From positions 7,067,894-7,131,893 of the forward strand of contig NZ_JAJOZC010000001.1 in NCBI RefSeq assembly GCF_023701695.1: a stretch of 64,000 nt of DNA, read 5' to 3'. Source of the DNA: Streptomyces sp. RKAG290. GTDB taxonomy: Bacteria > Actinomycetota > Actinomycetes > Streptomycetales > Streptomycetaceae. The translations under genes and the position numbers were made by a program. Every line of letters begins with the position of its first letter. The first letter of the stretch is position 1. This document shows, piece after piece, positions 27,181 through 37,514 of the stretch. The notes under the pieces were generated by a model. That model had not been told where the DNA came from. It saw nothing but the letters and a program-made list of their open reading frames with translations, and ran no database searches.

Positions 27181-28334
27181 TTGCAACAGCTCAAGCTCGG
27201 AATCATGTCGCAGGTCCGTAAAGAGAACGAACGCCGTCTGCCGATCCATCCAGCGCACTTCGAACGCATCGACGCCGACCTTCGGTCCAGCATCTTCCTG
27301 GAGACCGGATACGGAGAGCACTTCGGTGTTCCGGACCATCAGCTCGCACCGTGGGTCGCCGGTTTCCGCACACACGAGGAGCTGATCGCGGAGTGTGACG
27401 TCATCCTGCTGGCCAAACCGTTGCACGAGGACCTGGAGGAGCTGCGGGAGGGGCAGGTGCTGTGGGGTGGCCGCACTGCGTGCAGGACGAGAAGGTCACG
27501 CAGGCCGCCATCGACCGCAGGCTCACCGTGATCGCCTTCGAAGCGATGCACCACTGGACCCGGAACGGTGGATTCAGCCTGCACGTCTTCCACAAGAACA
27601 ACGAGCTGGCCGGCTACTCGTCGGTGCTGCACGCCATGCAGCTGACCGGGGCGACCGGTGACTACGGGCGCCGGCGGCGTGCGGCGGTGATCGGCTTCGG
27701 CGCCACCGCCCGCGGCGCGGTAACCGCACTCAGTGCGCTGGGCGTTCACGACGTGGACGTCCTGACTGCCCGCGGGACCACGGCCGTCAGCTCACCGATC
27801 CACTCGGCACGGATCGTGCGCTTCGACCACGACGTGGCCGACGACACCCTCGACCCGCGGCGCAGTGTCGCGCTCACCGAGGACGGCCCGGAGCCGCTTT
27901 CCGAGTTTCTCGCCGGGCACGACATCATCGTCAACTGCGTGCTCCAGGACACCGCTGCGCCGCTGATGTTCCTGATAGAGGAGGATCTGCCGAAGCTCGC
28001 GCCCGGCACCCTCGTCATCGACGTCTCCTGCGACGAGGGGATGGGTTTCGCCTGGGCTCGGCCCACCACCTTCGACGAGCCGATGTTCACCGTCGGTGAC
28101 CACGTCCACTACTACGCAGTGGACCACAGCCCCTCCTACCTGTGGGATGCGGCCACGTGGGAGAACAGCGAGGCACTGATCCCGTTCCTGCGGCCGGTCC
28201 TTGAGGGGCCGGCCGGCTGGGACGGCGACAGCACGATCAGCCGGGCGATCGAGATCCGCGGCGGGGCCGTCCGGAACCCCGCGGTTCTGGCCTTCCAGCA
28301 CCGCGCCGAGACGTACCCGCACGCGCTGCTCTGA
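27181..28334 (+). CDS. N5-(carboxyethyl)ornithine synthase-like / alanine dehydrogenase-family enzyme (frameshifted)
   Basis: The N-terminal 95 residues (RKENERRLPIHPAHFERI, typical of the alanine dehydrogenase/PNT family) run into nonsense after LWG. The next frame picks up exactly there with GWPHCVQDEKVTQAAIDRRL and runs through a Rossmann motif (AVIGFGATARGAVTAL) to the end. One extra G in the GGGG at 27464-27467 restores LWGWPHCVQ and a 384-residue protein. By family it is an NAD(P)-dependent imine reductase or amino-acid dehydrogenase, closest in pattern to carboxyethylornithine synthase; the substrate is not certain. TTG 27181 has GAGGGG upstream. A hairpin terminator follows. Confidence 0.75.
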
Positions 28335-28351
28335 ACCGGCGGCACCGGATC

Positions 28352-28380
28352 GGCGGCGTACCCGCACCGGGTACGCCGCC
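28352..28380. terminator. Terminator between convergent genes
   Basis: Perfect 13-base stem GGCGGCGTACCCG / CGGGTACGCCGCC with a CAC loop, between the dehydrogenase-like gene and the DUF4242 gene. Confidence 0.8.
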
Positions 28381-28437
28381 CCGTGGAGCCCTCCGCGGAG
28401 AGGGGGCAGGCCACCCGGTCACGCGCCGCGCAGGTCT

Positions 28438-28686
28438 TCAGATGGCCAGGGGGACCGGGTGGACTTCGTCGGCCCGATGGCCGGCACGTCCGTGTATGCG
28501 CTGGACCGCTTCGGCCGAGGGTGCGTCCGAGAGGCAGTACACGGTGCCGGACGCCGGGTCCGCCCATGCCTTCTCGAAGTGGACGCCTTCTTCCTTCTCG
28601 ATCGCGAGGTCGGCCTGATGGGCCTGCATCAGCTGGTCGGCCGTGATGTCCTTCATCCCGTGGTGGACGTCCATGAACTGAGGCAT
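28438..28686 (-). CDS. DUF4242 small protein (SCO4226-like)
   Basis: An 82-residue protein: MPQFMDVHHGMKDITADQLM, then HQADLAIEKEEGVHFEKAWADPASGTVYCLSDAPSAEAVQRIH. The pattern fits DUF4242, a ferredoxin-like dimeric family whose S. coelicolor member SCO4226 binds nickel. The DVHHGM His residues and the YCL(S/L) segment are the usual ligand region. ATG 28686 has a GGGGGTG site nearby. It faces a divergent ComB-like gene across 286 bases. Confidence 0.8.
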   Translation of the reverse strand: MPQFMDVHHGMKDITADQLMQAHQADLAIEKEEGVHFEKAWADPASGTVYCLSDAPSAEAVQRIHGRAGHRADEVHPVPLAI

Positions 28687-28972
28687 GGTGTCGCACCCCC
28701 TTTCGGCATACGGGGGTCGGAGGACCGGAGTTGCCGAGTCGCGGGTCAGCTCCGGTTCCGCTCTCTCCAGCGTGCTCCTGTGCGGCGGTGCGGGCGACTG
28801 CGGCCGCCGGGGACTTCGCTCCTTCGCGCAGACGGCCGCCGTTGAGCAGGGAGGGACGGCCGTGGCCTTTCGGTTCGGGGCGGTTCGCCCTGCGTGTGCC
28901 GGGCCTGCCGGTGGACAAGCCGGAGGCGCGGCCTGCGCGGACGCCGGGCGCCCGGTACGGGCATGCGCGATC

Positions 28973-29683
28973 ATGACCGGAATGGACACTCGTTTCCTCG
29001 GTATCGCCGATCTTGTCGAAACCCCGTCGGTGGCGGTCGTGGTCGACGTCATGCGGGCCTTCACCGTGGCCGCCTGGGCCTTTGCCCAAGGAGCCGAAAA
29101 GATCGTTCTTGCGGAGTCGCTGGACGAAGCCCTGGCGCTCAAGGCCCGCCACCCGGATTGGGCGGCGATCAAGGACGGTCCGCCCGCGCCCGGGTTCGAC
29201 GCCGTCAACTCGCCCGGGCTGCTGCGGTCCGTTGACCTCGGCGGCCGGACCGTCGTGCAGAAGACCACGGCGGGGACGGTCGGCGCCCTTGCGGTCAGGG
29301 AAGCGCAACTGGTGCTGTGCGCAAGCTTCGTGGTGGCGGAGGCAACGGCTCGCCACCTGCAGGCGCGCGGCAGTGACGGTGTCACGTTCGTGGTCACCGG
29401 CGAGGACGGGCAGGCCGATGAAGATCTGGCGTGCGCCGAGTACATCGCCCGGCGGGTCACCGGGGCGGGGACGGACGCTGCCGATTACCTCCGCCGCGCT
29501 GCCCGGTCGCGCGCGGCGGACGAGTTGACGCAGGGGGTGCGTCAGGGTGTCCATCCTGACGACGTCGCCCTCTGCCTCGAACTCGACCGGTTCCCCTTCG
29601 CCATGGTGGCGGCCCTAGAGGACTCGCTCATGGTCCTGCGTCCGTGCGCGGTGCCTTCGCCGGCCGAGGACCCCTCGGCCTGA
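28973..29683 (+). CDS. ComB-like 2-phosphosulfolactate phosphatase family protein
   Basis: A 236-residue protein of the ComB family. It has VVDVMRAFTVAAWAFAQGAEKIVL (the conserved D-x-x-R-A-F/S-T segment), then NSPGLL, TTAGTVGAL (the phosphate-binding TTxGT loop) and CASFVVAEATARHL. In archaea ComB removes phosphate during coenzyme M synthesis; in actinobacteria the substrate is unknown and no sulfolactate genes lie nearby. The start could be ATG 28973 or ATG 28982, and neither has a strong ribosome-binding site. Confidence 0.8.
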   Translation: MTGMDTRFLGIADLVETPSVAVVVDVMRAFTVAAWAFAQGAEKIVLAESLDEALALKARHPDWAAIKDGPPAPGFDAVNSPGLLRSVDLGGRTVVQKTTAGTVGALAVREAQLVLCASFVVAEATARHLQARGSDGVTFVVTGEDGQADEDLACAEYIARRVTGAGTDAADYLRRAARSRAADELTQGVRQGVHPDDVALCLELDRFPFAMVAALEDSLMVLRPCAVPSPAEDPSA

Positions 29684-29712
29684 TCGCCCGCGGGGTCCTG
29701 CCCGCCGCGCCG

Positions 29713-30249
29713 CTATTCGCAGGCGACCCCGTCGCCGTCGCGGTCGAGGTGACGTCCGTAGCCGGGGTCCCCGGTACGGATGGGGGCGGCGCCGGCTGCC
29801 CGGACGGCAGAGCAGTTGGCGTAGTACGCCGCCCCGCCCCCGTCGTCCGATCCGGAGTCGCCCGAGCCACCGTTGGTGCCGGAGTCGGGGGCGACGGTGA
29901 CCTTGACGGTCTTCGTCCTGGTGACCGCCGGCACCGGCTTCGGACTCGCGGTGACGGTCTCGGTGACCGCGGGCTCGGGTTCGGCCGACGCGGTCGCCGT
30001 CGCGGTCGCCGTGACGGTCACCGAGGGCGCGGCCTTGGATTCGGCGGCCTTCTCCGTCGCGGTGCTGTCGTCCGAGGCGCCGATGCCGACGCCGATGAGG
30101 AACAGGACGATCGCCGCGGGTACGACGATCCGCTTCCTTGCCCAGCCCGGTCGGCGTTCCGGTGGCGTCGGCGTTACATACGGATGGGGGCCGGCGGGCT
30201 GGGGCGGCTGACCCCATGGAGGCTGGTTCGACGGCGGATTGTGCGGCAT
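29713..30249 (-). CDS. Membrane-anchored excalibur-domain protein
   Basis: A 178-residue protein with a Pro-rich cytosolic N-terminus, one membrane helix (RIVVPAAIVLFLIGVGIG, about 40-57), a Thr/Ala/Val-rich linker and a C-terminal excalibur calcium-binding domain (YYANCSAVRAAGAAPIRTGDPGYGRHLDRDGDGVACE). The DRDGDGVACE loop is the family signature and the two Cys probably form a disulfide. The domain is outside the membrane. ATG 30249 follows GGGGGATCC. The role is unknown. Confidence 0.85.
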   Translation of the reverse strand: MPHNPPSNQPPWGQPPQPAGPHPYVTPTPPERRPGWARKRIVVPAAIVLFLIGVGIGASDDSTATEKAAESKAAPSVTVTATATATASAEPEPAVTETVTASPKPVPAVTRTKTVKVTVAPDSGTNGGSGDSGSDDGGGAAYYANCSAVRAAGAAPIRTGDPGYGRHLDRDGDGVACE

Positions 30250-30423
30250 GGATCCCCCAAGGACTTCGTGAGGGGATGACCGTAGCCGTGCGGTATGCGG
30301 TGGGGGAGGGAGATGTTCCGCTGGTGACGGAGTTGTGACCAAAGGGTGGAGGAGGGGTGGGTGTGTCCCTGCCTCGGTGCGGGTGCCGAGGCGGGGGAAG
30401 CCGCTGGTCCGTGCCGGTCGGCC

Positions 30424-31754
30424 CTACGCGGGCCCGTCGGCGGTGCCGTCGCCGGAGGCCGGCGGGGCGGGCGGGGCCGGCGACTGTGCGGACTGCGGTG
30501 CGACCGGCTCGGGCGCCGACTCCGATGTCGGCGGCGCCTCGGAAGCGGGCGGTTCGGAGGCGGGCGGTTCCGAAGGCGGCGGTTCATCGGAGGGCGGCGG
30601 CTGGGTGGAGGCCTCGTCAGGCGGTGACGAGGGCTCGGAGGAGTGGTCGGACGACGGGGAACGCGACGAGGAGGAGTCCGGGTCGCAGGCTCCGGTGGAC
30701 GCGCCGCCGGACCGCGGCGGACACGGCGAGGCGCTGGAGTCGGCCGGCCGGTGGGTCTTCTTGTCGCCGCCGCCCGTGTCACCCGCGTCGCGCGAGAACC
30801 ACCCCTTGCTTCGCGGGTCGAACATGACGAACCTGTCCACCGGGCGTGGCGCAGGCTCCACCACCACGACGTTCGAGGCTCGGTAACCGGGCCAGGCGTC
30901 GCCCGTCACCTTCGGTGTGCCCTTCAGGGCGACCGGCGGCAATAGCGGGTTTCCGCAGGCGCAGCGGACCCGGGGCACGCCGCGGTCGTCCACCATGACC
31001 GCCGTACCGGCCTGGAGCACGGCCTGATAGCTGGTAGGCGCGCCGTCCACGTAGCCGTGGTTGGTGACCCGGGTGTCCAGCCTCAGCTGGACCGGTGTCA
31101 GCGAGCGCAGGTACGCCGGTACGCCGGAGGGGGTGATGTTCTCGACGGAGGCGAAGGCCTTGTTCTTGCCGGGCTGGGCCGTCAGGGCGCTGATCTGCTT
31201 CTCCACGTCGCAGGCGGCGACCTTGCGGGTGCCCCCGTACAGGCCGGGGGCCGAACCGGTCACGCCCTGGGTGACATTGGCCGCGGTCCGGGAGGCGCTC
31301 GCCGCCGGGCTCGGCACCGTGGTGGGCTTCGTGGCGGTGGCGCTGGTCCGGGCGGTCGAGCCGGTGTACGGGTCCGGTCCGGTCGAACCGGCCGCTTGCA
31401 GGAACACCTCGCCGCCCGCCGACTTCGACCCGTCCGGCCGGGTGAGGACGACGGTCAGCACCACCGCCGCCACCAGGGCGATGGCGATGGTCGCCACTTT
31501 GGGCACCGACCGCCACCAGGGGTGCTTGGGCGCGGGCCCGTTGCCGGGCCCCTGCGGGGACTCGCCCGGGCCGACCGGCCCGCCCGGTCCGCCCGTACCG
31601 CCGGGTCCGCCGTGGCTGCCGCCGGACGGTGGGCCGGCGGGAGGGCCGGACGGGCGCTCGGGAGGCGGCGGCACGGGCCCCTGCTGGGTGGGGCCCGAGA
31701 GGGGGCCGGAGGGGGTCCTGTGGGGCGGCCGGAAGACGGCGGCTGGTCACTCAC
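30424..31754 (-). CDS. DUF6777-type membrane-anchored protein (frameshifted)
   Basis: The protein starts at GTG 31754 with VSDQPPSSGRPTGPP and a Pro/Gly-rich tail. One membrane helix follows (VATIAIALVAAVVLTVVLT), then a DUF6777-like extracellular domain (residues about 95-300; VTQGVTGSAPGLYGGT, RYxGxRA-like region, PPVALKGTPKVTGDAWPGY). The last 110 residues are Ser/Pro/Glu low complexity. The first 13 codons and the rest are in different frames; one extra base in the GGGGG at 31711-31715 restores 443 residues and a natural Pro/Gly/Ser linker. A GTG at 31674 would allow a shorter product without the change. Function unknown. Confidence 0.7.
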
Positions 31755-31938
31755 GGGCTCTTCTTCCCAACGCCAGGGGAGTGCCGGAATATTACGTTAC
31801 GTGCCATTGTGTGCCCCGGTTCGACGCTGCCCGCAAGCCGAAGCGGGCCGGTGGTGCGCCCGGCGTCCCCGGCCGGCGAACCGACGCGACCGGCCCACCC
31901 GAGGGGCGGCGCGTGCGGCTGATGCCTAGCGTGGGCGC
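31755..31938. promoter_or_regulatory. Divergent promoter region
   Basis: A 184-base gap between divergent DUF6777 and streptophobe genes. The AT-rich patch GGAATATTACGTTACGTGCC (31785-31804) contains a TTACG direct repeat and is a plausible promoter site. Confidence 0.35.
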
Positions 31939-33240
31939 GTGAGCCAACAAGGACCCGACGTCCGGGGCAGTACGGGACGCAGAGCCGCGCACGGCTGGGC
32001 CGACGCCCTCGTGGCCGTACTCGCGGGGCTGGTGGTCATGGCCGTCACCGCCGCCCTCGGCCTGTGGGCCGCCGGTGCGGCGGACCTCCCCGGCGGCTCG
32101 TTCCCGCGGGTGGTCGCGGCCGTCGTCGTCATGGCGGCGGGCGGATCGGTCGCCCTGTCGGGGAACGCCGGGGAACTCGCCCGGACGCACGCGGACATCT
32201 CGGCCCTGCCGCTCTCGGTCACCCTCGTCGGCGCGCTGGTCCTCGGCGCCGGGTTCCTGCGCCCGTGGCGACACCACGCCGTCGCCACCACCCGCGAACT
32301 GGCCGGCTGGGCGGGCCGGGTCGCCCTGTTGTGGGCCGTGGTCCTCATCGGCCTGTCCGTCCTGGCCCGGCAGAGTTTCGACATCCCGGCCGCCGATCCG
32401 ACCGGCGGCGACATCGGCGACGTACTGGACTCCGCTCCCCGCGTCGGATTCCGGGCCGAGATCCCGCTGACCCTCGTCCTCGGCCTCGTCTGGCTGGCAG
32501 GTGTCATGGTCCTGGCCCTGCTCGTGTCGCGCGGCGCGCCGCTGCCCGGCCGGCTGCTGCGCTTCCAGGAGTCGGTACGCCCGGCCGCGTTCGCGATGGT
32601 GGCGCTGCTGCTGGCGTACGTCGTGCTGGGGCTGGTCATCGCTCTCGTGGTCGTGGTGACGCGCGGGCATCCGGCCGAGACGGTGGCCGTGATCCTGCTG
32701 GGCCTGCCCAACGTCGTCTGGCTCGTGTTCACCCTGGGCCTCGGGGCGTCCTGGGAGGGGCGGGTGACCGGCCCCTTCGGGCTGCCGATGCCCCAGGTAC
32801 TGGACTCCGTGCTGCGGACACCGGACCTGTCCACCCTGAACGTCCGCACGCTCGCCGAACAGGACGGCCGGGTCTGGTGGGCCGTCGTCGCCGCCGCGCT
32901 GTTCACCCTGGCGGCCGCGTTCCTGATGGCCGCGCGCTCACCGGCCAGGATGCGCGCCTGGCAGCACGCCGTGCACATGGCCGTGGCGCTGGCACTCACC
33001 GTGCTCACCGTGTGCCTGCTCGCCCGGATCTCCGCCCACTACGGCCTCTCCCTGCTGGGCCTCGGAGACCTCGGCGGCGGCCTGGGCGGAGAGGTGCTGC
33101 TGCGGCCGCGCCTGTGGGGCGCGCTCGGACTCGCCATCCTGTGGGGTCTGGTGACGGGCTTTCTGGGCGGGCTGCTCGCCTCACGCGTCCACCGGCGCGG
33201 CCAGGCGGAGCCCCGCTCCTCACTCGCCGACGACGCCTGA
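31939..33240 (+). CDS. Streptophobe-family membrane protein
   Basis: A 433-residue integral membrane protein with about ten helices and long polar loops. It has HGWADALVAVLAGLVVMAVTAALGLWAAGAADLPGGSFPRVVAA at the start and LPNVVWLVFTLGLGASWEGRVTGPFGLPMPQVLD in the middle, the hallmark of the streptophobe family of Streptomyces. Its biochemical role is unknown. The stop overlaps the 3' end of the convergent kinase gene by 21 bases. Streptophobe, DUF6777 and kinase/FHA genes occurring together hints at a shared envelope-signalling context, which is inference. Confidence 0.85.
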   Translation: MSQQGPDVRGSTGRRAAHGWADALVAVLAGLVVMAVTAALGLWAAGAADLPGGSFPRVVAAVVVMAAGGSVALSGNAGELARTHADISALPLSVTLVGALVLGAGFLRPWRHHAVATTRELAGWAGRVALLWAVVLIGLSVLARQSFDIPAADPTGGDIGDVLDSAPRVGFRAEIPLTLVLGLVWLAGVMVLALLVSRGAPLPGRLLRFQESVRPAAFAMVALLLAYVVLGLVIALVVVVTRGHPAETVAVILLGLPNVVWLVFTLGLGASWEGRVTGPFGLPMPQVLDSVLRTPDLSTLNVRTLAEQDGRVWWAVVAAALFTLAAAFLMAARSPARMRAWQHAVHMAVALALTVLTVCLLARISAHYGLSLLGLGDLGGGLGGEVLLRPRLWGALGLAILWGLVTGFLGGLLASRVHRRGQAEPRSSLADDA

Positions 33241-34254
33241 GCGCAGTTCCGGAAAGACCGGCAGCGCCCACCGCGGCGGTACGGGCGGCGGCTCGGAGCC
33301 GGTGGTCCAGCTGCCGATCCGCCGGTCCACCTGCGTCGCCGGATGGCTGTCGCGGACACCGCCCCGCGCCGCGGCACGCAGGGCGGCCACGAACTGCAGG
33401 CAGGAGTCGTAACGGTCGTCCGGGCTCTTGGACAGGGCCTTCGCCAGTACCTCGTCGACGCCCGTCGGAAGGTCCGGGCGGATGCCCGTCAGCGGCGGCG
33501 GCGGATCGAACTGGTGGGCCCACAGCAGCGCCATGTCGTCGTCGCGCTGGAACGGCGGTGCGCCTGCCATCGTCTCGTGCACGACACAGGCCAGGCTGTA
33601 CACGTCGCAGCGCCCGTCCACCGGCCGGCCCGAGATCTGCTCGGGGGCCACGTAGTCGAGCGTGCCGACGAACTGGCCCACCGAGGTGAATCCGGTCAGC
33701 GACAGCGACTTCTTCGTCAGGCCGAAGTCCGTGAGATACACGTGCTCCGGGTGGTCGCTGTCCGTGCCCGCCGCGACCAGGATGTTGCCGGGCTTGACGT
33801 CGCGGTGCACCAGGTCGTGGTCATGGGCGGCATCGAGCGCCGACGCCACCTGGGCGGCGATCCGGAGCGCGGTCCCTATGGGCAGCGGCCCCTCCCGGTC
33901 GATCAGGGCACGCAGATCCCGCCCGGCCACGTAGCGCATGGCGATGTAGAGGATGCCCTCGGTCTCACCGGCCTCGAAGACCGGCACGATGTGCGGGTGG
34001 TCGATCGCGGCCGCCACCCGCGACTCATGCGTGAACCGTTTGCGGAAGGTGTCGTTGCGGGCGAGTTCCGGAGCGAGCAGCTTGAGCGCGACGGTACGGT
34101 CCAGCCGCAGGTCCTTGGCCCGGTAGACGACCGCCATCCCGCCGCGGCCGATCTCGCGCTCGACGAGATAGCTCGCGATCTGCCTGCCGATCAGCTCGGA
34201 GGGCCGTCCGGCGGGCAGCGAGGAGTCGTGCGGGGGACCGGGGGGCGCAGCCAT
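33220..34254 (-). CDS. Ser/Thr protein kinase (Hanks type, soluble)
   Basis: A 344-residue kinase with all Hanks motifs: GRGGMAVVYRAKD (P-loop), VALKLL (catalytic Lys), HRDVKPGNIL, DFGLTK, GTLDYVAPEQISG and DVYSLACV. After the kinase domain (about 25-290) there is only a 50-residue Pro-rich tail and no membrane helix or PASTA domain, so it is cytosolic. Its start overlaps the stop of the upstream gene by one base (TGATG). It is the third gene after an FHA-ABC exporter, a layout like mycobacterial Rv1747/PknF, so the FHA domains are a likely target. Confidence 0.93.
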   Translation of the reverse strand: MAAPPGPPHDSSLPAGRPSELIGRQIASYLVEREIGRGGMAVVYRAKDLRLDRTVALKLLAPELARNDTFRKRFTHESRVAAAIDHPHIVPVFEAGETEGILYIAMRYVAGRDLRALIDREGPLPIGTALRIAAQVASALDAAHDHDLVHRDVKPGNILVAAGTDSDHPEHVYLTDFGLTKKSLSLTGFTSVGQFVGTLDYVAPEQISGRPVDGRCDVYSLACVVHETMAGAPPFQRDDDMALLWAHQFDPPPPLTGIRPDLPTGVDEVLAKALSKSPDDRYDSCLQFVAALRAAARGGVRDSHPATQVDRRIGSWTTGSEPPPVPPRWALPVFPELRSGVVGE

Positions 34255-35000
34255 CAGTTCTCACCCGGCCGGGTCCGTGGGTGCGAGGCCGAGGGGCCCG
34301 GGTCCTCGGTGGGGCGCAGCAGCTGGGTCTCCTCCGCGGCGCCGGGTCCCCCCGCCCCTCGGTCATCGGTGTCGGGCGGCTCCGGCGGACGGAACGCGGT
34401 GGGGGAGACGAGCCGGGTCGCTTCGGGCGCCGGCGCGGGGCTCCGTTCCTGTTCGTATTCCTGCCCCGCCCCTGAGCTCTGCGCAGCGCCGCCGGCCGGG
34501 GCCCCGCTGGGCCGGCCGGGACCGGCCGAGGCCGCGTAGGTGCTCAGCCGGGTCCCGTCCGTGTACACCCAGCGCTCGTGCTCCGCGTCGTACAGCCACA
34601 CGGCGCCGCCGTGGACGACCATGCCGACCTGAAGTCCCTGCGTGCGGCGGCGGAAGGTCTCCCCGTCGATGCGGCCGTCGGCGAGTTCCTCGGCGGCACG
34701 GCGGAACTGGCCCAGCGACTCCTGGACACGGGCCATCAGGGGCCGCGGGTCCGCCGTGCGCGCCATCGGCTGTCCGGCCTGCGGCGGATCCTGCGGCACG
34801 GACACGAGCAGGCGGCCGTCCACCCAGGCCGACCAGCCGTTGGCGCACAGGACCTGTCCCCAGTCGCCCCGCCGGTCGAGCAGCTGGACGGGGAGCAGGG
34901 GGTCGAGGGGTTCGGTGGGCCTGGACACGTCGGGTGACTCCCAGGCGGGCATACCGTCCTGGGGGACGACATGGGTCGGGCGGAAGTCCTCGGTCGCCAT
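34254..35000 (-). CDS. Accessory protein of the FHA-ABC/kinase operon
   Basis: A 248-residue soluble protein. Residues 30-70 (LLPVQLLDRRGDWGQVLCANGWSAWVDGRLLV) look like an SH3-type small beta barrel. A helical stretch follows (RVQESLGQFRRAAEELADGRIDGETFRRR) and then a WVYTDG segment (AVWLYDAEHERWVYTDG). The C-terminal third is Pro/Thr-rich and carries several Thr-containing patches (EATRLV, EETQLLRPTED) of the kind phosphorylated in FHA-ligand proteins. It lies between the ABC gene (9-base gap) and the kinase (one-base overlap), so an adaptor or kinase substrate is a reasonable inference. Confidence 0.6.
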   Translation of the reverse strand: MATEDFRPTHVVPQDGMPAWESPDVSRPTEPLDPLLPVQLLDRRGDWGQVLCANGWSAWVDGRLLVSVPQDPPQAGQPMARTADPRPLMARVQESLGQFRRAAEELADGRIDGETFRRRTQGLQVGMVVHGGAVWLYDAEHERWVYTDGTRLSTYAASAGPGRPSGAPAGGAAQSSGAGQEYEQERSPAPAPEATRLVSPTAFRPPEPPDTDDRGAGGPGAAEETQLLRPTEDPGPSASHPRTRPGEN

Positions 35001-35009
35001 GGGCCGCCC

Positions 35010-37363
35010 CTACTTCCGCATGATGGCGGGCTCGTGCCGGCGCAACAGCCTCGCCACCGCGAATCCGAAGAGGACCGAAAGCACCACCAGCATGCCCATG
35101 TTGAGCAGCCAGATCCCGGCGGAGTGCTCGAACAGCGGGTCGCTGGTCAGCTTGCCGGGCACGATCCGGCCGAGCCCGACCGTCCCGGCCATCGCCGCCA
35201 GCGCCCAGCGGGACGGGATCAGCCACGCCAGCTGCTCGATCCCGGGCACCCCGTGGAGCTTCAGCAGCGCACCGCAGAAGACGACCTGCACGATCGCGAG
35301 GAGCACCAGGAGCGGCATGGTGACCTCCTCCTTGCGCACCAGCGCGGACACCAGGAGGCCCAGCATCATCGCGGTGAAGGACAACAGCGCCACGGTCAGT
35401 GTGATCTCGGCCAGCGGTGGCAGGAGAACCCCTTGCCGCCCGGGGCATTGAGGTCGACACCCACCAGACCCACCAGGGTCAGGACGATGGCCTGCAGCAC
35501 CGTGATGGTGCCCAGCACCACGACCTTGGACATCAAGTAGGCGGATCTGGACAGCCCGACAGCGCGTTCCCGCTGGTAGATCACCCGTTCCTTGACCAGT
35601 TCGCGTACGGCATTGGCGGCGCCCGTCAGCACGCCTCCCACACACAGGATGAGCAACGCGTTCATCGCCGTCTCCTGCGTCAGCTTGCTCCCGGCCAGGG
35701 CGCGGGCCATCGCACCCATCACGAACGGCAGCGCGATCATGATGACGAGGAACGTACGGTCCGCACTCAGCGCCGCCGCGTACCGCCGCACCAGCGTCCG
35801 CAACTGGGCTCCCCAGCTGCGGGTCTTGGGCGGCGGAGCCACTGCGGCGGCCGCCGCGTGCGGCAGTCGCGGCTGCGCGGTGGCGTTGGCGATGTACTGC
35901 CGGTGGAAGGAGGAGGCCGCGAACTCCGCGGCCCAGGGACGGTCGTGGTCGTTCTCGAAGGCCTCGAACGCCTCCGGCCACTGGGCGAAACCGAAGAATT
36001 CCAGTGCGTCCTGCGGCGGTCCGTAGTAGGCGATCTTTCCGCCGGGCGCGAGCACCAGCAGCCGGTCGCACACGTCGAGGCTCAGCACACTGTGAGTCAC
36101 GACGATGACCGTGCGCCCGTCGTCCGCGAGGTCGCGCAGCATGTGCATGACGGAGCGGTCCATCCCCGGGTCGAGGCCCGAGGTGGGCTCGTCGAGGAAC
36201 AGCAGTGACGGCTTGGTCAGCAGCTCCAGCGCCACGCTCACCCGCTTGCGCTGGCCGCCGGAGAGGCTGTGGATCTGCTGGCCGGCGCGCTGTTCGAGTC
36301 CCAGTTCGCGCACCACCTCGTCGACCCGGCCCTTCCGCTCCGACTTGGCGGTGTCCTGCGGGAACCTGAGCTCCGCGGCGTATCCGAGGGCTCTGCGTAC
36401 GGTCAACTGGGCGTGCAGGATGTCGTCCTGGGGCACGAGCCCGATGCGCTGACGCAGCTCTGCGTAGTCGTGGTAGAGGTCACGCCCGTCGTACAGGACG
36501 GTGCCCTCGTCGGCGGGGCGCAGTCCGGTCAGGGCGTTCAGGAGCGTGGACTTGCCCGCACCGCTGGGTCCCACCACACCCAGCAGGCACTTCTCGCCCA
36601 CCGGGAAGGAGACGTGATCGAGCAGGGTCTTGCGTCCCTTGTCGACGGTGACCGCCAGGTCCTGCACGTCGAGCGACACCTCACCGGTGTCGACGAACTC
36701 CTGCAGCGTGTCGCCGACCAGGCAGAAGGCGGAGTGTCCGATGCCGACGATGTCGCCCGGGGAGACGAGTGCCCGGGCGGCCGGCTGGCCGTTGAGGAAG
36801 GTGCCGTTGTGCGAGCCGAGGTCGACGATCTCGTACGTGCCGTCCGCGTGGGCCAGCAGTTCGGCATGGTGACGCGAGACGCTCAGGTCGTCGACGACCA
36901 GGTCGTTGCCGGATCCGCGCCCGATCCGCACGGTGCGTGCGGGCAGCGGCCGTACGGTGGTCGGCTGCCGGAAGGTGCCGGTCGCCGCGGGCACGGAGAC
37001 GGCGGACGGGCGGTCCGGTGCCCGCGGTGCGGGTTCCGGCGCCTCACGGCCGACCAGGACGGCGCGTGGTCCGTCGGCCGGGTGGCCGAACCGGATGACG
37101 GTGCCGGGACCGATGTCCGCCTCGTGGATCCGCTGCCCGCCGGTGTAGATGCCGTTCGTGCTGTCCTCGTCCTCGATCGACCACTGGTCAGCCAGGGTTC
37201 TGAGCACCGCATGGTGCCAGGAGACCCGGACGTCGTCGATGACGATGTCGCTCAATGGGTCACGCCCGACGTGGTATTCCCGGTCCGGACTCATCACCGT
37301 GGGTCCTGCGTCGGTTTCGAGTACGAGCTCGGGTGCAGTCGGCGTGACAGGCCGCTCTCCCAT
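35010..37363 (-). CDS. FHA-FHA-ABC exporter, Rv1747-like (frameshifted)
   Basis: Two FHA domains (VGRDPLSDIVIDDVRVSWHH, about 30-100; IGRGSGNDLVVDDLSVSRHH ... GSHNGTFLNG, about 145-215) precede an ABCG-type ATPase. The ATPase has Walker A GPSGAGKST (about 270), signature LSGGQRKRV, and Walker B LLFLDEPTSGLD. A six-helix ABC2 membrane domain follows. The frame breaks after NAPGGKG; one extra base in the CCCC at 35429-35432 restores GKGVLLPPLAEITLTVALL and 784 residues ending with four more helices. It probably exports a lipid or envelope precursor, with activity set by phosphothreonine binding at the FHA domains. It is first in an operon with the accessory protein and kinase. Confidence 0.88.
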
Positions 37364-37449
37364 GTCTGAATTCTATCGATCTGTCCGGTTGTGCGCCCGG
37401 CCAGATACGTGCAGTGCCCACGCGTTCGGGCCGGTTCGGGGGTGCATGA

Positions 37450-37495
37450 CAGAAGCCGCCTCCCCGGCGGACCGTGCCCGGGGAGGCGGCTTCTG
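37450..37495. terminator. Strong terminator hairpin
   Basis: An 18-base perfect stem, CAGAAGCCGCCTCCCCGG and its complement, with a 10-base loop, just downstream of the pgm stop (37515). It lies between pgm and the FHA-ABC gene, which is transcribed away in the same direction. Confidence 0.9.
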
Positions 37496-37514
37496 CCGTA
37501 CCGCTCGCGCCGCG

